Assembly (NCBI RefSeq): GCF_001402915.1
Contig: NZ_CP012945.1
Coordinates: 3,697,501 to 3,761,500, forward strand
Source of the DNA: Devosia sp. A16
GTDB taxonomy: Bacteria > Pseudomonadota > Alphaproteobacteria > Rhizobiales > Devosiaceae
DNA: 64,000 bases
Direction of reading: 5' to 3'
The notes under the pieces were generated by a model. The model saw only the letters and a program-made list of their open reading frames with translations, did no database searches and was not told the origin of the DNA. Made by a program: the position numbers and the translations under genes. Below, one piece after another: positions 8,082 to 16,883 of the stretch (position 1 is the stretch's first letter; each line of letters starts with the position of its first letter).

Positions 8082-8880
8082 CGGGCGTCTGGTTCGTGCG
8101 CTGGGGCTGGCGCTGCTGCTTTGCGTCGGGCCTGCGGGCGCGCATGAACTCGGCGATTTCGGCCGGGTGAAACCGGGCGTCCTCAACGACACGATCATCC
8201 CTGAGACCGACCGGGTGATGCGCCGGCTGGGCAACCAGCCAGTGTCGAATTTCAACATCACCGACGAGGAACGCGAGATGCACGACCGGGTGTACCGGTT
8301 TCTCATCGCGCGGCATGCCAGGGACTGGGCCTTCGACTATGAGCAGGTGATCTTCGTCGCCGGGGTGTTCAGCTCACGGCCGGACAAGTTCGACCTCTAT
8401 TATCGCTGGCTCAGCAACGAGCGCTACGCCTCGTCGCGGGTGCGCTACAACACCATTGCCGACGATATCGGCGCAGACCTGCTAACCCTGCCGGCCACTT
8501 TCAAGGCGATCTGTGCCGTGATCGAGATCGACCGGCAGCGCGCGGTGGCAGCGACCGAGCTTACCGATGTCGAAGCGCCGATGCTCAAGCAGGTGCGTCT
8601 GCGCAAGGCGGAGAACGACCTCTATGTCGGCCGCTTCGTCGCCGCGCTCGGTTATCGCTATGGCTCGTACAGCTATGCGCTCGACCATTTCCTCGTCGAA
8701 ACGCCGCACGGCGAGGCGGTCAACGTGGACGAGCGGCTGAGCCGGCTCGCCGGCTGGGTCGATCGCGCCGAGGCCTTCGATTTCTGCGGCGACGGCTGGG
8801 ACGATGGCAGCGGCGGCAGGGGCGCTATCCCCGGCCGTGTGCTGATGGACGCGCCCAGCGAGGGCGAATACCGAAAATAG
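8074..8880 (+). CDS. secreted protein of unknown function
   Basis: The protein (268 aa) begins with a clear signal peptide ('LVRALGLALLLCVGPAGA' followed by 'HELGDF'). The mature part is rich in Arg, Asp, Phe and Tyr and carries motifs such as 'NITDEEREMHDRVYRFLIA' and 'ALGYRYGSYSYALDHFLVE'; I do not recognise a family. The GTG at 8074 was chosen because it directly precedes the signal peptide and overlaps the stop of the small gene upstream; a longer frame from 7933 would run through that gene in another frame and put an unlikely basic leader before the signal. It probably acts in the periplasm or envelope. Confidence 0.7.
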   Translation: MADGRLVRALGLALLLCVGPAGAHELGDFGRVKPGVLNDTIIPETDRVMRRLGNQPVSNFNITDEEREMHDRVYRFLIARHARDWAFDYEQVIFVAGVFSSRPDKFDLYYRWLSNERYASSRVRYNTIADDIGADLLTLPATFKAICAVIEIDRQRAVAATELTDVEAPMLKQVRLRKAENDLYVGRFVAALGYRYGSYSYALDHFLVETPHGEAVNVDERLSRLAGWVDRAEAFDFCGDGWDDGSGGRGAIPGRVLMDAPSEGEYRK

Positions 8881-8911
8881 GCCGCGACGTTTCGGACCGT
8901 CAAAAATGCCG

Positions 8912-9460
8912 CTAGGTCGGGATCGTGCCGCACTTGAGGTTGCCGAGCGCCTTCTCATAGCGCGACCGCATTTCCGGATGCGGCGGGGCGAGGCGGACAA
9001 CGACGAACAGATCGTCTTCCTTGGCCTCGACGATGAGCAGGCCCTCGGCGACCTCGAGCTTCTGCTCGGCGAGCAGGCGCGTCTGGGCCGGGTTGAAGAT
9101 GCCGAGGTCCAGCGCGGTGCCGACGCCGTCGCGATTGGTGGTCGAATAGACCACCGTGCCGGCGCGGCTATAGACCGCCACCGACCAGAAGGCCTGCGGG
9201 AGGGTGCCGCCGACCGATGCGGGTCCATGCCTGAGATCGATCCGGCAGACCGCATAGGCCAGCTCCGGGTCGAGCCGCAGCGGGTTGGGCGTGGCCGGCG
9301 TGACGGCCGGCAGCACCGTTGGCCCGGCTCCGCCGCCGACCGCCGCCACTTGGTCCCAGGCCGAGGTTGCCGACAACACCGGCAGACTGAGGATCACCGC
9401 GATATGGATGATGCCGCCCAACACCGCGCCGGCCAGCAACCAAAGCAGCGTGCGGATCAT
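8912..9460 (-). CDS. DUF1254-like membrane-anchored protein
   Basis: This 182-aa protein has one N-terminal membrane segment ('TLLWLLAGAVLGGIIHIAVI') and a periplasmic domain with 'DPELAYAVCRIDL' and 'FWSVAVYSRAGTVVYSTTNR', which resembles short DUF1254 proteins. It overlaps the upstream DUF1214 gene by 4 bp (ATGA), so the two are translated together. In many bacteria DUF1254 and DUF1214 domains sit in one polypeptide; here they are split and each has its own membrane anchor. No activity is established. Confidence 0.7.
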   Translation of the reverse strand: MIRTLLWLLAGAVLGGIIHIAVILSLPVLSATSAWDQVAAVGGGAGPTVLPAVTPATPNPLRLDPELAYAVCRIDLRHGPASVGGTLPQAFWSVAVYSRAGTVVYSTTNRDGVGTALDLGIFNPAQTRLLAEQKLEVAEGLLIVEAKEDDLFVVVRLAPPHPEMRSRYEKALGNLKCGTIPT

Positions 9461-10035
9461 GCGCAGGTCTCCCGGATGATCGCCGGAAGCGTCGCGACAT
9501 CGGCGCCGACACCCGCCAGACTCGAGGTGTCGTAGAGCGTCAGCACCAGATCGAACGCGCCGTCACCGGTGATTTCGAGCCAGTTCTGCGGCGACAGCGA
9601 TTTGGAGACATAGAGTTCGACCGATCCGTCGCCGGCCCGGCTAAGCCTGGCGCTCTGGAAATCGACGGGGCCGCCTTCGCGGGTGATCGGGCGCCCATCC
9701 TCGGGGGCCACCGGCACCAGCGTCCAGAAGCGGGCTGCCGGGGTGCTGCCGTCGATGCGATAGCGGCAGGCGCGGTCGAGCCGGCGGTTATCGCTGTCCG
9801 TCGTCGCGACGAACTGGATGCCTTCGCTGGCGCCGAGCTCGAGGGCGCCAGCCCGGGCGATGAAGGCGCGGGTATAGGGATCAGGGGCCGGCACGCCGAC
9901 ATCGCGCCATGCCGACCACGGACCGATTTCGATGGCGCCGAACAGCCGGCCATCGCTCAGGGCGTACCAGCTGAGGCCGAAGCCGACCGCTAGTGCGACC
10001 ACCAGCATGGTCCCGAGGTGAACAAGAAAGCGCAA
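9457..10035 (-). CDS. DUF1214 domain membrane-anchored protein
   Basis: A 192-aa protein with an N-terminal membrane segment ('MLVVALAVGFGLSWYAL') and a periplasmic DUF1214 domain, seen in 'GPWSAWRDVGVPAPDPYTRA' at the start and 'LYVSKSLSPQNWLEITGDGA' near the end, where the family places its conserved Asn-Trp pair. It lies 3 bp from the stop of the penicillin-binding protein gene on the same strand and overlaps the DUF1254-like gene by 4 bp, so the three may share a transcript. Function is unknown; the pairing with the DUF1254 partner suggests one complex. Confidence 0.8.
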   Translation of the reverse strand: MRFLVHLGTMLVVALAVGFGLSWYALSDGRLFGAIEIGPWSAWRDVGVPAPDPYTRAFIARAGALELGASEGIQFVATTDSDNRRLDRACRYRIDGSTPAARFWTLVPVAPEDGRPITREGGPVDFQSARLSRAGDGSVELYVSKSLSPQNWLEITGDGAFDLVLTLYDTSSLAGVGADVATLPAIIRETCA

Positions 10036-10038
10036 CGG

Positions 10039-12204
10039 TTACAGCGCCTTGGCTGGAGTGGGGGACGTGACCGTCAGCGCCGCCTGGCTACCGGCGCCGC
10101 CATTGAGCGCATCGCGCAGCCGGTCGGCGACCTCGAGCAGCTTGTCGGCCGCGCCGGGTTTCAACCCGGGGGGACGCTCGACGACAGGGGCGATCGGCTG
10201 GCCCTCCTCGGCATTGGCAATGACGAACGGCGCGGGCTTGAAGTCGACGCCTTCGACCGGTTTGACTTCGATATTGGTGTGGGCGTAGGCCATGAACTTC
10301 TGCCAGGCCACCGTCGGCAGCAGGCCGCCGGTCAGCTTCTTGGTCGGCCGATAGTCGTCATTTCCGAACCAGACGGCCGCTACATAGTTGCCGGTGAAGC
10401 CGCAGAACCAGGCGTCGCGATACGATGACGTGGTGCCGGTCTTGCCTACCGACGGCACACCGTCGATCAGCGCCCGGCGGCCGGTGCCGCTTTCCACCAC
10501 GGCGCGCATCATCCGGTTCATGTATTTCACGGTGCGCTCGCTGACCACGCGTTCCAGATGGGCTTCGGGATCGGCATCGAAGATCGGCTCGCCCGAGAGG
10601 GTGGTGATGCGGGTGATGCCGTAGGCCGGCGTCTTGTAACCGTGGTTGGCGAACACCGCGTAGGACGACGCCATGTCGATGACGCTGACCGAGGCCGCGC
10701 CGAGCGCCAGCGAGCGGGTAACCGGGAAATCGTTGGTGAGGCCGATCTTGTGCGCGAAGTCGGCGATCGGCTGGCGGCCCATCTTGATCGACAGGTTCAC
10801 CGGCACGGTGTTGATCGACTGCTGGAACGCCGAGATCAGGCTGATCCGGCCGACCGAGTTGCGCGAGTAGTTCTGTGGGCACCAGTTGCCGATGCACTGG
10901 GTGGCGCCTGAAACCACGGTGTCGGGGTCGTATTCCGGAATCATCTCGAACGCCGCGCCATAGTCGAACAGCTTGAACGCAGAACCCGGCTGCCGGTTGG
11001 GAACGATCGAGCGGTTGAACTGGCTCTTGCCGTAATCCACCCCGCCCACCATCGCACGGATCGGCCCGGTGGGCTCGAGCACCACCATCGCCGCCTGGCT
11101 GACATTGTAGGCCTCGCCCTGTTCGCGCACCACCGAGGTGACCGAGTCCTCGGCATAGGACTGCAGCACCGGATCGATGGTGGTGCGCACCACGAAGGTG
11201 TTGGAGGTCGTGCTGCTGGTTTCGATGATCTTCTTGGCCTCCTCGAAGGCGTAGTCGAGGAAGTAGTTGGGGGAGTTTGCCTCCGCCGAGCGATCGATCG
11301 GGGTCGCGGGGTTGCGCCGCGCCGCGGTGACCTGCCCCTCGGTGAGAAAGCCGGCGTCGACCAGGTTGGAAAGCACCAGGTTGGCGCGGCCGCGCGCTGC
11401 CGCGAGGTCGACATGCGGCGCATACTTGGTCGGCGCCTTGAACAGTCCGGCGAGCATCGCCGCCTCGGCCAGGTTCACGTCGGTGATCTTCTTGCCGAAA
11501 TAGAACTCGGCTGCCGCCGCGGCGCCGAAATTGCCGCCGCCCATATAGGCACGGTCGAAATAGAGCTTGAGGATCTCGTCCTTGCTGTAGTGCCACTCCA
11601 GCCAGACCGCGAGGAACGCCTCCTTGATCTTGCGCTCGAGGGTGCGCTCGGAGCTCAGGAACAGGTTCTTGGCCAGCTGCTGGGTGATCGAGGAGCCGCC
11701 CTGGGTGGAGTTCTCGCCCTGGGCGTTCGACATCAGCGCCCGGAGCGTACCGATCGGATCGATGCCCCAGTGATCGTAGAAGCGCCGATCCTCGGTGGCG
11801 AGCGCCGCCTTGACGAAATAATCGGGCAGCTTGTCGAGCGGGTAGGAATCGTCGGAGCGGATACCGCGGCGGCCGATCTCGTTGCCGTAGCGATCGAGGA
11901 AGGTGACGGCGAAATCCTCGGCCTTGTTGAACCGGCCGGTCGCCGTGGCATCGAATGCCGGCAGCGCCAGCGCCGTCATCAGCACCATGCCGATGGCGAG
12001 GAAGCTGAAGCCGTCCGAAAGGATTTCGACGAACAGCCGCTTGAAGCCGGAGATGCGGAAACGCGAGAAGAAATCCTCGACCCGGGTGTAGCTGCGTCCC
12101 AACGATTGGCCGAACTCGTACATCGCCGAGTCGAGCCAGGCGTCCGCTGCCAGCATGCGGGTTTTCTTGCGCCGCTTCTCTTTGTGGTAGAACGGATCCT
12201 GCAC
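10039..12204 (-). CDS. class A penicillin-binding protein (transglycosylase/transpeptidase)
   Basis: A 721-aa bifunctional peptidoglycan synthase. A cytoplasmic basic tail leads into one membrane anchor ('FLAIGMVLMTALALPAF', about residues 70-90). The transglycosylase domain shows 'ATEDRRFYDHWGIDP' (catalytic Glu) and 'GGSSITQQLAKNLF'. The transpeptidase domain shows 'RQPGSAFKLFDY' (catalytic Ser in SxxK), 'QQSINTVPV' (SxN) and 'SVGKTGTTSSYRDAWFCG' (KTG). It polymerises and cross-links glycan strands at the outer face of the inner membrane. Length and order match the PBP1A/PBP1 family of alphaproteobacteria. A short linker region between domains and a Pro/Ala tail end the protein. Confidence 0.92.
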   Translation of the reverse strand: MQDPFYHKEKRRKKTRMLAADAWLDSAMYEFGQSLGRSYTRVEDFFSRFRISGFKRLFVEILSDGFSFLAIGMVLMTALALPAFDATATGRFNKAEDFAVTFLDRYGNEIGRRGIRSDDSYPLDKLPDYFVKAALATEDRRFYDHWGIDPIGTLRALMSNAQGENSTQGGSSITQQLAKNLFLSSERTLERKIKEAFLAVWLEWHYSKDEILKLYFDRAYMGGGNFGAAAAAEFYFGKKITDVNLAEAAMLAGLFKAPTKYAPHVDLAAARGRANLVLSNLVDAGFLTEGQVTAARRNPATPIDRSAEANSPNYFLDYAFEEAKKIIETSSTTSNTFVVRTTIDPVLQSYAEDSVTSVVREQGEAYNVSQAAMVVLEPTGPIRAMVGGVDYGKSQFNRSIVPNRQPGSAFKLFDYGAAFEMIPEYDPDTVVSGATQCIGNWCPQNYSRNSVGRISLISAFQQSINTVPVNLSIKMGRQPIADFAHKIGLTNDFPVTRSLALGAASVSVIDMASSYAVFANHGYKTPAYGITRITTLSGEPIFDADPEAHLERVVSERTVKYMNRMMRAVVESGTGRRALIDGVPSVGKTGTTSSYRDAWFCGFTGNYVAAVWFGNDDYRPTKKLTGGLLPTVAWQKFMAYAHTNIEVKPVEGVDFKPAPFVIANAEEGQPIAPVVERPPGLKPGAADKLLEVADRLRDALNGGAGSQAALTVTSPTPAKAL

Positions 12205-12386
12205 CGAAAACTCCGCAGCGTACCAAGGCCTTGAATCTCCCCAATTTGGGGCGCATTGGCAAGGCAGTCGCTCGAATATGATCAGCCGGCGCTTTGCGCA
12301 AGCCGAGGAGCGCCAGGTGTGGCAGGGCAGGGGAAAACCGCTCGGTTTTCCCCAAGGCCGCGCCCGCTCGCATAGAGGACGTTCTG

Positions 12387-12842
12387 ATGGCCTTCTGGGA
12401 AGAAAAGACGCTCGAGGAAATGACGCCGGTGGAGTGGGAATCGCTCTGCGACGGCTGCGGGCGCTGCTGCCTGATGAAGCTCGAGGACGAGGATAGCGGC
12501 GATATCTACGTCTCCGATGTCCGTTGCCAGCTGCTCGACGGTGAAAGCTGCCGCTGCTCGGATTATCCCAACCGGCTCAAGCTGGTTCCCGACTGCATCA
12601 AGCTGACGCCCGAGAATGTTCGCACCATCGAGTGGATTCCGCGCACCTGCGCCTATCGGCGGATCGCCGAAGGCAAGGGGCTCGCCTGGTGGCATCCGCT
12701 GGTCTCGGGCGACCCCGAGACGGTGATGGCCGTCGGCGTCTCGGTGCGCGGCCGCACCGTGCCGGAACAGTCGGTGAGGCCGGGCGAGTGGGAAGACCAT
12801 GTCGCCGACTGGCCCAACTGGGAACCGCCCGAGGAGATCTAG
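12387..12842 (+). CDS. YcgN family cysteine cluster protein
   Basis: The 151-aa protein carries the YcgN/UPF0153 cysteine cluster: '[15 protein letters not shown]' (Cys21, 24, 27, 28) followed by '[17 protein letters not shown]' and later 'DCIKL' and 'RTCAYR'. The cysteines probably bind zinc or an iron-sulfur centre. ATG at 12387 was chosen because the family starts close to '[20 protein letters not shown]'; the upstream extension is unlike the family. It is divergent from the penicillin-binding protein gene and convergent with the dehydrogenase gene. Function has not been established for the family. Confidence 0.85.
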   Translation: MAFWEEKTLEEMTPVEWESLCDGCGRCCLMKLEDEDSGDIYVSDVRCQLLDGESCRCSDYPNRLKLVPDCIKLTPENVRTIEWIPRTCAYRRIAEGKGLAWWHPLVSGDPETVMAVGVSVRGRTVPEQSVRPGEWEDHVADWPNWEPPEEI

Positions 12843-12857
12843 GCCGCGCGGCGTCGA

Positions 12858-13643
12858 TCAGGGCTCGCGATGCGCGATCCAGGGCATCTGGGTGGCGAAC
12901 TTGCCGCCCGATACGTCGACCATGGTGCCGGTGATGTAGGATGCGAGGTCCGACGCCAGAAAGCAGATGAGATTGGCGACATCCTTGGGGCTGCCCCAGC
13001 GGCGCAGCGTCAGGGTGTCGAGCAGCCGGTTCTTTTCCGCGTCGGTCCGCTCGGCAAAGCGGTTCATGCCGGTGGGAATCATGCCGGGCGCGTAGCAGTT
13101 GACCGTGATCTCGTGTGCGCCCAGCTCGCCGGCGAGCACCCGGGTGAGGCCTTCGACCCCTGACTTCGAGGCCGCATAGGCCGCGCCGCCGATCGAGGGG
13201 ACGATCGCCGCAAACGATGCGGCGTTGAGGATGCGGCCGGAGCGCTGCCGCTTCATCACCGGGATCACCGCCTGGCACATCAGGAATGTGCCCTTGAGGT
13301 TGACGTCCATATTGAGGTCCCAGGTGTCCTCGGCCAGCTCTTCGACCCGCGCCCCGCCGGCGACGCCCGCATTGTTGACGAGGATGTCGATGCGGCCGAA
13401 GGCCTTGTCGACCGCTTCGACGACCGCCTTGTTGTCCTTGGCCTCGCGCACGTCACAGCGCAGCTGCAGCCCGCTCCAGCCGTTGCGCTGCCACTCGGCG
13501 GCCGCCTCGTCGAGCAGATCCTGGCGAATGTCGGTAATGACGACGATGGCGCCTTCGGCTGCGAGGGTTCTGGCGATCTCGTTGCCGATCCCGCGGCCGG
13601 CACCGGTAACGATGGAAACCTTGTTTCTGAGGTCGATGAGCAT
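12858..13643 (-). CDS. short-chain dehydrogenase/reductase
   Basis: A 261-aa classical SDR enzyme that oxidises or reduces a hydroxyl/keto group with NAD(P). The nucleotide-binding 'TGAGRGIG' lies near residue 14, 'NNAG' in the middle strand, the catalytic Tyr-Lys in 'YAASKSG', and a Ser precedes it in 'AASFAAIV'. An Asp at the end of the second strand ('ITDIRQ') favours NAD over NADP. It is the last gene of the operon with the family 2 glycosidase and LplABC-like importer, so it probably acts on a sugar or sugar acid released there. The specific substrate cannot be told. Confidence 0.88.
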   Translation of the reverse strand: MLIDLRNKVSIVTGAGRGIGNEIARTLAAEGAIVVITDIRQDLLDEAAAEWQRNGWSGLQLRCDVREAKDNKAVVEAVDKAFGRIDILVNNAGVAGGARVEELAEDTWDLNMDVNLKGTFLMCQAVIPVMKRQRSGRILNAASFAAIVPSIGGAAYAASKSGVEGLTRVLAGELGAHEITVNCYAPGMIPTGMNRFAERTDAEKNRLLDTLTLRRWGSPKDVANLICFLASDLASYITGTMVDVSGGKFATQMPWIAHREP

Positions 13644-13734
13644 GTTCAGAGCACCTTGCAGATGAAAACCGATAGGGAGGTCCGGCGCGTACCGCCGGGC
13701 TCGAAGCGTCGGCGAGGAAACAGATCCGGGCGCG

Positions 13735-16104
13735 TCACAGCGGGATCTCGAGCTCCGGTAGACCGGCGGCTCTGAGGCGAAGCGCCGCCGGGCCGTCGGC
13801 CCGCACGAAGACGATCAGCCGGCCCTCGAAGCTCCGGCGCTCGCGCACCGCATAAGGCGTGTTGTCGCCGAGGTCGCCGCTTTCGAGAAACAGCAACTGG
13901 GCTCCGGTCGCCTCGGCGGCGACGATCAGCTCGTTGCGGGCGATCTCCCCACCGGCGTCCCGCAAGGTGCACTCGACCTGGATGACGCCGTCGTCGGCAA
14001 GTCCGGCTGCCGTGTAGCGGCGCGTCGCTTCGTCCGGGGCGCGCCAGACCGTCGCTTCGATCCGCACCGCATCACCGCGGGGGCCGAGCGCATCATGCGC
14101 CACCACGTCGCCGCCACGGCGAGTCTCGAGCAGTAACGGGGCGGCAGCCGGCAGAGGCCCCGCGACCCAGTAGCCATGCGCCGCGTCGTGGATCAGCGGC
14201 ACCTCGGCGCCGCCGCAGCTCAGTCGCGGCTCACCGTTCGAGAAACAGATGACGTCCACCGTCCCGCCGGCGATATCGTCCCAGGCCCGCGCGATCGGGT
14301 GCGACCACAGGTTCTTGGCCTCGTCGCCGCGCTTGCGGGTGGCGATATAGGCGACGGGCTCGTCGGACCACCAGCTGCGGCGCAGTTGCGCGCTGTGTTT
14401 GGGGAAACCGGCAAGGGTCAACAGGCCTGCCCGCGAGCCGTGGTAGGGCCAGCGGTCGGTCTCGCCCAGGTAGTCGATCCCCGTCCACAGGTACTGGCCG
14501 CTGATATAGGCATTGTCGACCACCGCCCGCCATTCCGGATAGCCATGGCCGTTCTCGCTGCCGACGATCGGCTGGCCCGGGAACTTCCGGTGATCGGCCG
14601 GGTAGAGATGTTCCTTGTAGTTGTAGCCGACGAGATCGAGCGGCTCGAGGAAGCCGGTATAGCGGGAGAGCTCCGGGAAGGCGGCGCCCACCGTCACCGG
14701 GCGGGTTGGGTCCTTGCCTTTGACGATGGCGGCGAGGCGCCGAGAAATGGTGGCGAGCCGGCGCGCATCGGGGCGGTTCGGATCATAGGCGCGCTGCTTG
14801 GCCGATTTGTTGGCGTCGTTATTGCCGGTCATCGCCTCGAACATGGCGCTGGCATAGGGATCGTTGGGATAGTCGATCTCGTTGCCGATGCTCCAGGCGA
14901 TGATCGAGGCGTGGTTGCGGTGCGCGTCGACCATGTTGAGGAGGTCGCGTTCGCCCCACTCGTGAAAGTCGCGCGCATAACCCTGGTGCCGCGGCGGATA
15001 GACATTGTGTCCCTGCCACCACTTGTTCTTGGCGTTCTCCCACTCGTCGAACGCTTCGTCGATGACGAACAAGCCGAGCGCATCGCAAAGGCGATAGAGC
15101 TCGGGCGCGTGCGGGTTGTGCGCCATGCGCACCCCGTTGCAGCCCAGTTGCTTGAGTGCGAGCAGCCGGCGCAGCCAGACCTCGGATGGCACGGCGGTGC
15201 CGAACGGGCCGGCATCCTCATGCAGGCACACGCCCTTGAGCGTGCGCGGCTCGCCGTTGATGAAGAAGCCGTGCTCGGCATCGAAGCGGAACGTCCGGAT
15301 GCCGACGGTCTCCTCGTAGGCGGCGCTTTGGCCGCTCCCCCAGCTCAGTATGCTGGTAAGGCGGTAAAGGTTCGGACTGGTATCTGACCAGAGTTCCGGC
15401 TGCAGCACGGTGGCAATGGCAACGCTGTCCGCCGTTGCACCTGCGGGCAGATCAAGCGCCGTCTCGAAGGTTATGCTGCGCCCCGACGACAGCGCGCGCA
15501 GCTCGTGGCGGACTGCCACCTTCACTGCCGTTGCGGTGCCGTTGACCAGCGTCCGTGTAACGCGGACCGTCGCCTCGGCCGGATCCGCCGACAAGGTTTC
15601 GAAGCGGGTGCCATACTCGGCGATCCGCACCGGCTGGTGCAGCTCGAGCACCACGCGCCGGTTGATGCCCGAGCCATTGTACCAGCGGCTGTCGGAGATG
15701 TCGGTGTGTTCGACCCTGACGCTGATCACCAGGTCGTCGCTGTTGGCGTAGGAGAGAATCTCGGTGAGATCGAACGAAAACTCGGCATAACCCGACGGGC
15801 GCCCGCCGACGTGATAGCCGTTCACCCACACCCGGGCGTTCTTGTAGACGCCATGGAACTTGAGCCGCACATGTTTGCCGGCGATGTCGCCAATCGATGC
15901 CAGCGAAACGTGGGCGCGATACCAGCCGATACCGCCGGGGAGGTACCCGGTGCCGCTCGAGTAGTGCTCGCCGAACGGCTGCTCGATGCTCCAGTCATGC
16001 GGCACGCTGACGGCCCGCCACCCGGAGTCGTCATAGCCCTTGGCCCAGGCGTCGGGCTCGTCCGCGAGGGTGAACTGCCACTGGCGGATCTCGAGTTGGT
16101 GCAT
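13735..16104 (-). CDS. glycoside hydrolase family 2 protein (beta-galactosidase-like)
   Basis: A 789-aa enzyme with the family 2 layout: a jelly-roll sugar-binding domain at the N-terminus ('WRAVSVPHDWSIEQPFGEHY'), an Ig-like domain, and the TIM barrel with 'KGVCLHEDAGPFG', 'CNGVRMAHNPHAPELYRLCD' and the acid/base motif 'SIGNEIDYP'. The likely nucleophile Glu is in 'VGSENGHG', followed by 'QYLWTGIDYLGE'. C-terminal beta domains follow. There is no signal peptide, so it acts on imported oligosaccharide in the cytoplasm. ATG at 16104 starts the recognisable domain; an upstream extension overlaps the DUF624 gene and was rejected. It may be a beta-galactosidase, beta-glucuronidase or related; the linkage is uncertain. 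Confidence 0.85.
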   Translation of the reverse strand: MHQLEIRQWQFTLADEPDAWAKGYDDSGWRAVSVPHDWSIEQPFGEHYSSGTGYLPGGIGWYRAHVSLASIGDIAGKHVRLKFHGVYKNARVWVNGYHVGGRPSGYAEFSFDLTEILSYANSDDLVISVRVEHTDISDSRWYNGSGINRRVVLELHQPVRIAEYGTRFETLSADPAEATVRVTRTLVNGTATAVKVAVRHELRALSSGRSITFETALDLPAGATADSVAIATVLQPELWSDTSPNLYRLTSILSWGSGQSAAYEETVGIRTFRFDAEHGFFINGEPRTLKGVCLHEDAGPFGTAVPSEVWLRRLLALKQLGCNGVRMAHNPHAPELYRLCDALGLFVIDEAFDEWENAKNKWWQGHNVYPPRHQGYARDFHEWGERDLLNMVDAHRNHASIIAWSIGNEIDYPNDPYASAMFEAMTGNNDANKSAKQRAYDPNRPDARRLATISRRLAAIVKGKDPTRPVTVGAAFPELSRYTGFLEPLDLVGYNYKEHLYPADHRKFPGQPIVGSENGHGYPEWRAVVDNAYISGQYLWTGIDYLGETDRWPYHGSRAGLLTLAGFPKHSAQLRRSWWSDEPVAYIATRKRGDEAKNLWSHPIARAWDDIAGGTVDVICFSNGEPRLSCGGAEVPLIHDAAHGYWVAGPLPAAAPLLLETRRGGDVVAHDALGPRGDAVRIEATVWRAPDEATRRYTAAGLADDGVIQVECTLRDAGGEIARNELIVAAEATGAQLLFLESGDLGDNTPYAVRERRSFEGRLIVFVRADGPAALRLRAAGLPELEIPL

Positions 16105-16117
16105 GAAATTGAGGCCC

Positions 16118-16765
16118 TTATGCCTGCTCGACCGGCGACGCGGCGATGTATTTGCTGAAGACGCGGCTGAAGAGGTGGCCGTTGGCGACGGCGATGCCGG
16201 CAAAGCCGATGCAGAACCAGAACAGCCCGTAGCCCGTCGCCTGCGGGAAGAAGACGGTGACGGTGATCGAGAGCGCGATCAGCGCCAGCGCGGCGAGGGC
16301 GGTGAACGGGTGCTTCCAGGATAATAGTCGGGCGTTGCGGAACACCTCGCGGGTCTGGCCCTCGAAGCTCGCGAGGTAGGGAAAAGCGAACAGTGCCATC
16401 ACTGCGAGGTTGAAGGCGAGCACATACCAGGCGGCGAGCAGCAGCAGCTCGGCCAGCGGGCCGAAGGTGAGGTTGGTGACGACGACGTACCAGGCGGCCA
16501 GCACTGCGGTGAGCCCGACGAGCACCAGGCCGACCAGCGTCGCCTGCCGGAAGTTGCGGCGGAAGGAACGGAAATAGTCGGAACTCACCGAGTTGCATGC
16601 GCCGCTCGCGATCCGCATGGCGGTGAAGTTGAGCGCCGTAAGCGAAGCGCCCAGCGTGAACAGCGGCAGCGCAGTGGCGATGAAGATGAAGTTGAGGATC
16701 ATCACATCGGCGAGCCGGGTCAGGGCGCGCATCAAAGTCGAATCTGCCGAAAACAGCGTTGCCAT
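16118..16765 (-). CDS. DUF624 (YesL-like) membrane protein
   Basis: A 215-aa protein with about five membrane segments. The start ('RALTRLADVMILNFIFIATALPLFTLG') and the early loop are characteristic of the DUF624/YesL family, often found inside LplABC-type polysaccharide utilisation operons in Firmicutes and some Proteobacteria. It sits 13 bp upstream of the family 2 glycosidase and downstream of the solute-binding protein gene. The ATG at 16765 starts the family-like region. YesL-type proteins have no settled role; they are thought to assist transport or regulation. Its presence supports that the whole operon moved as an lpl-type module. Confidence 0.82.
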   Translation of the reverse strand: MATLFSADSTLMRALTRLADVMILNFIFIATALPLFTLGASLTALNFTAMRIASGACNSVSSDYFRSFRRNFRQATLVGLVLVGLTAVLAAWYVVVTNLTFGPLAELLLLAAWYVLAFNLAVMALFAFPYLASFEGQTREVFRNARLLSWKHPFTALAALALIALSITVTVFFPQATGYGLFWFCIGFAGIAVANGHLFSRVFSKYIAASPVEQA

Positions 16766-16883
16766 GCGCGATCCTCCGCCGGAGCGAGATCCCGAGAGGT
16801 GCAGACCCTCCCGGTTCGATCCCGCGACAAACAAGGGGCTTGGGCTGGGCGGGCATGAGACCCGCCCAGCTCGAGGTCGCGGA

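Noticed and set aside
10358-12373. Minus-strand 671-codon frame in another register of the penicillin-binding protein gene
   Set aside because: Arg/His/Pro-rich shadow; the true frame carries all catalytic motifs.
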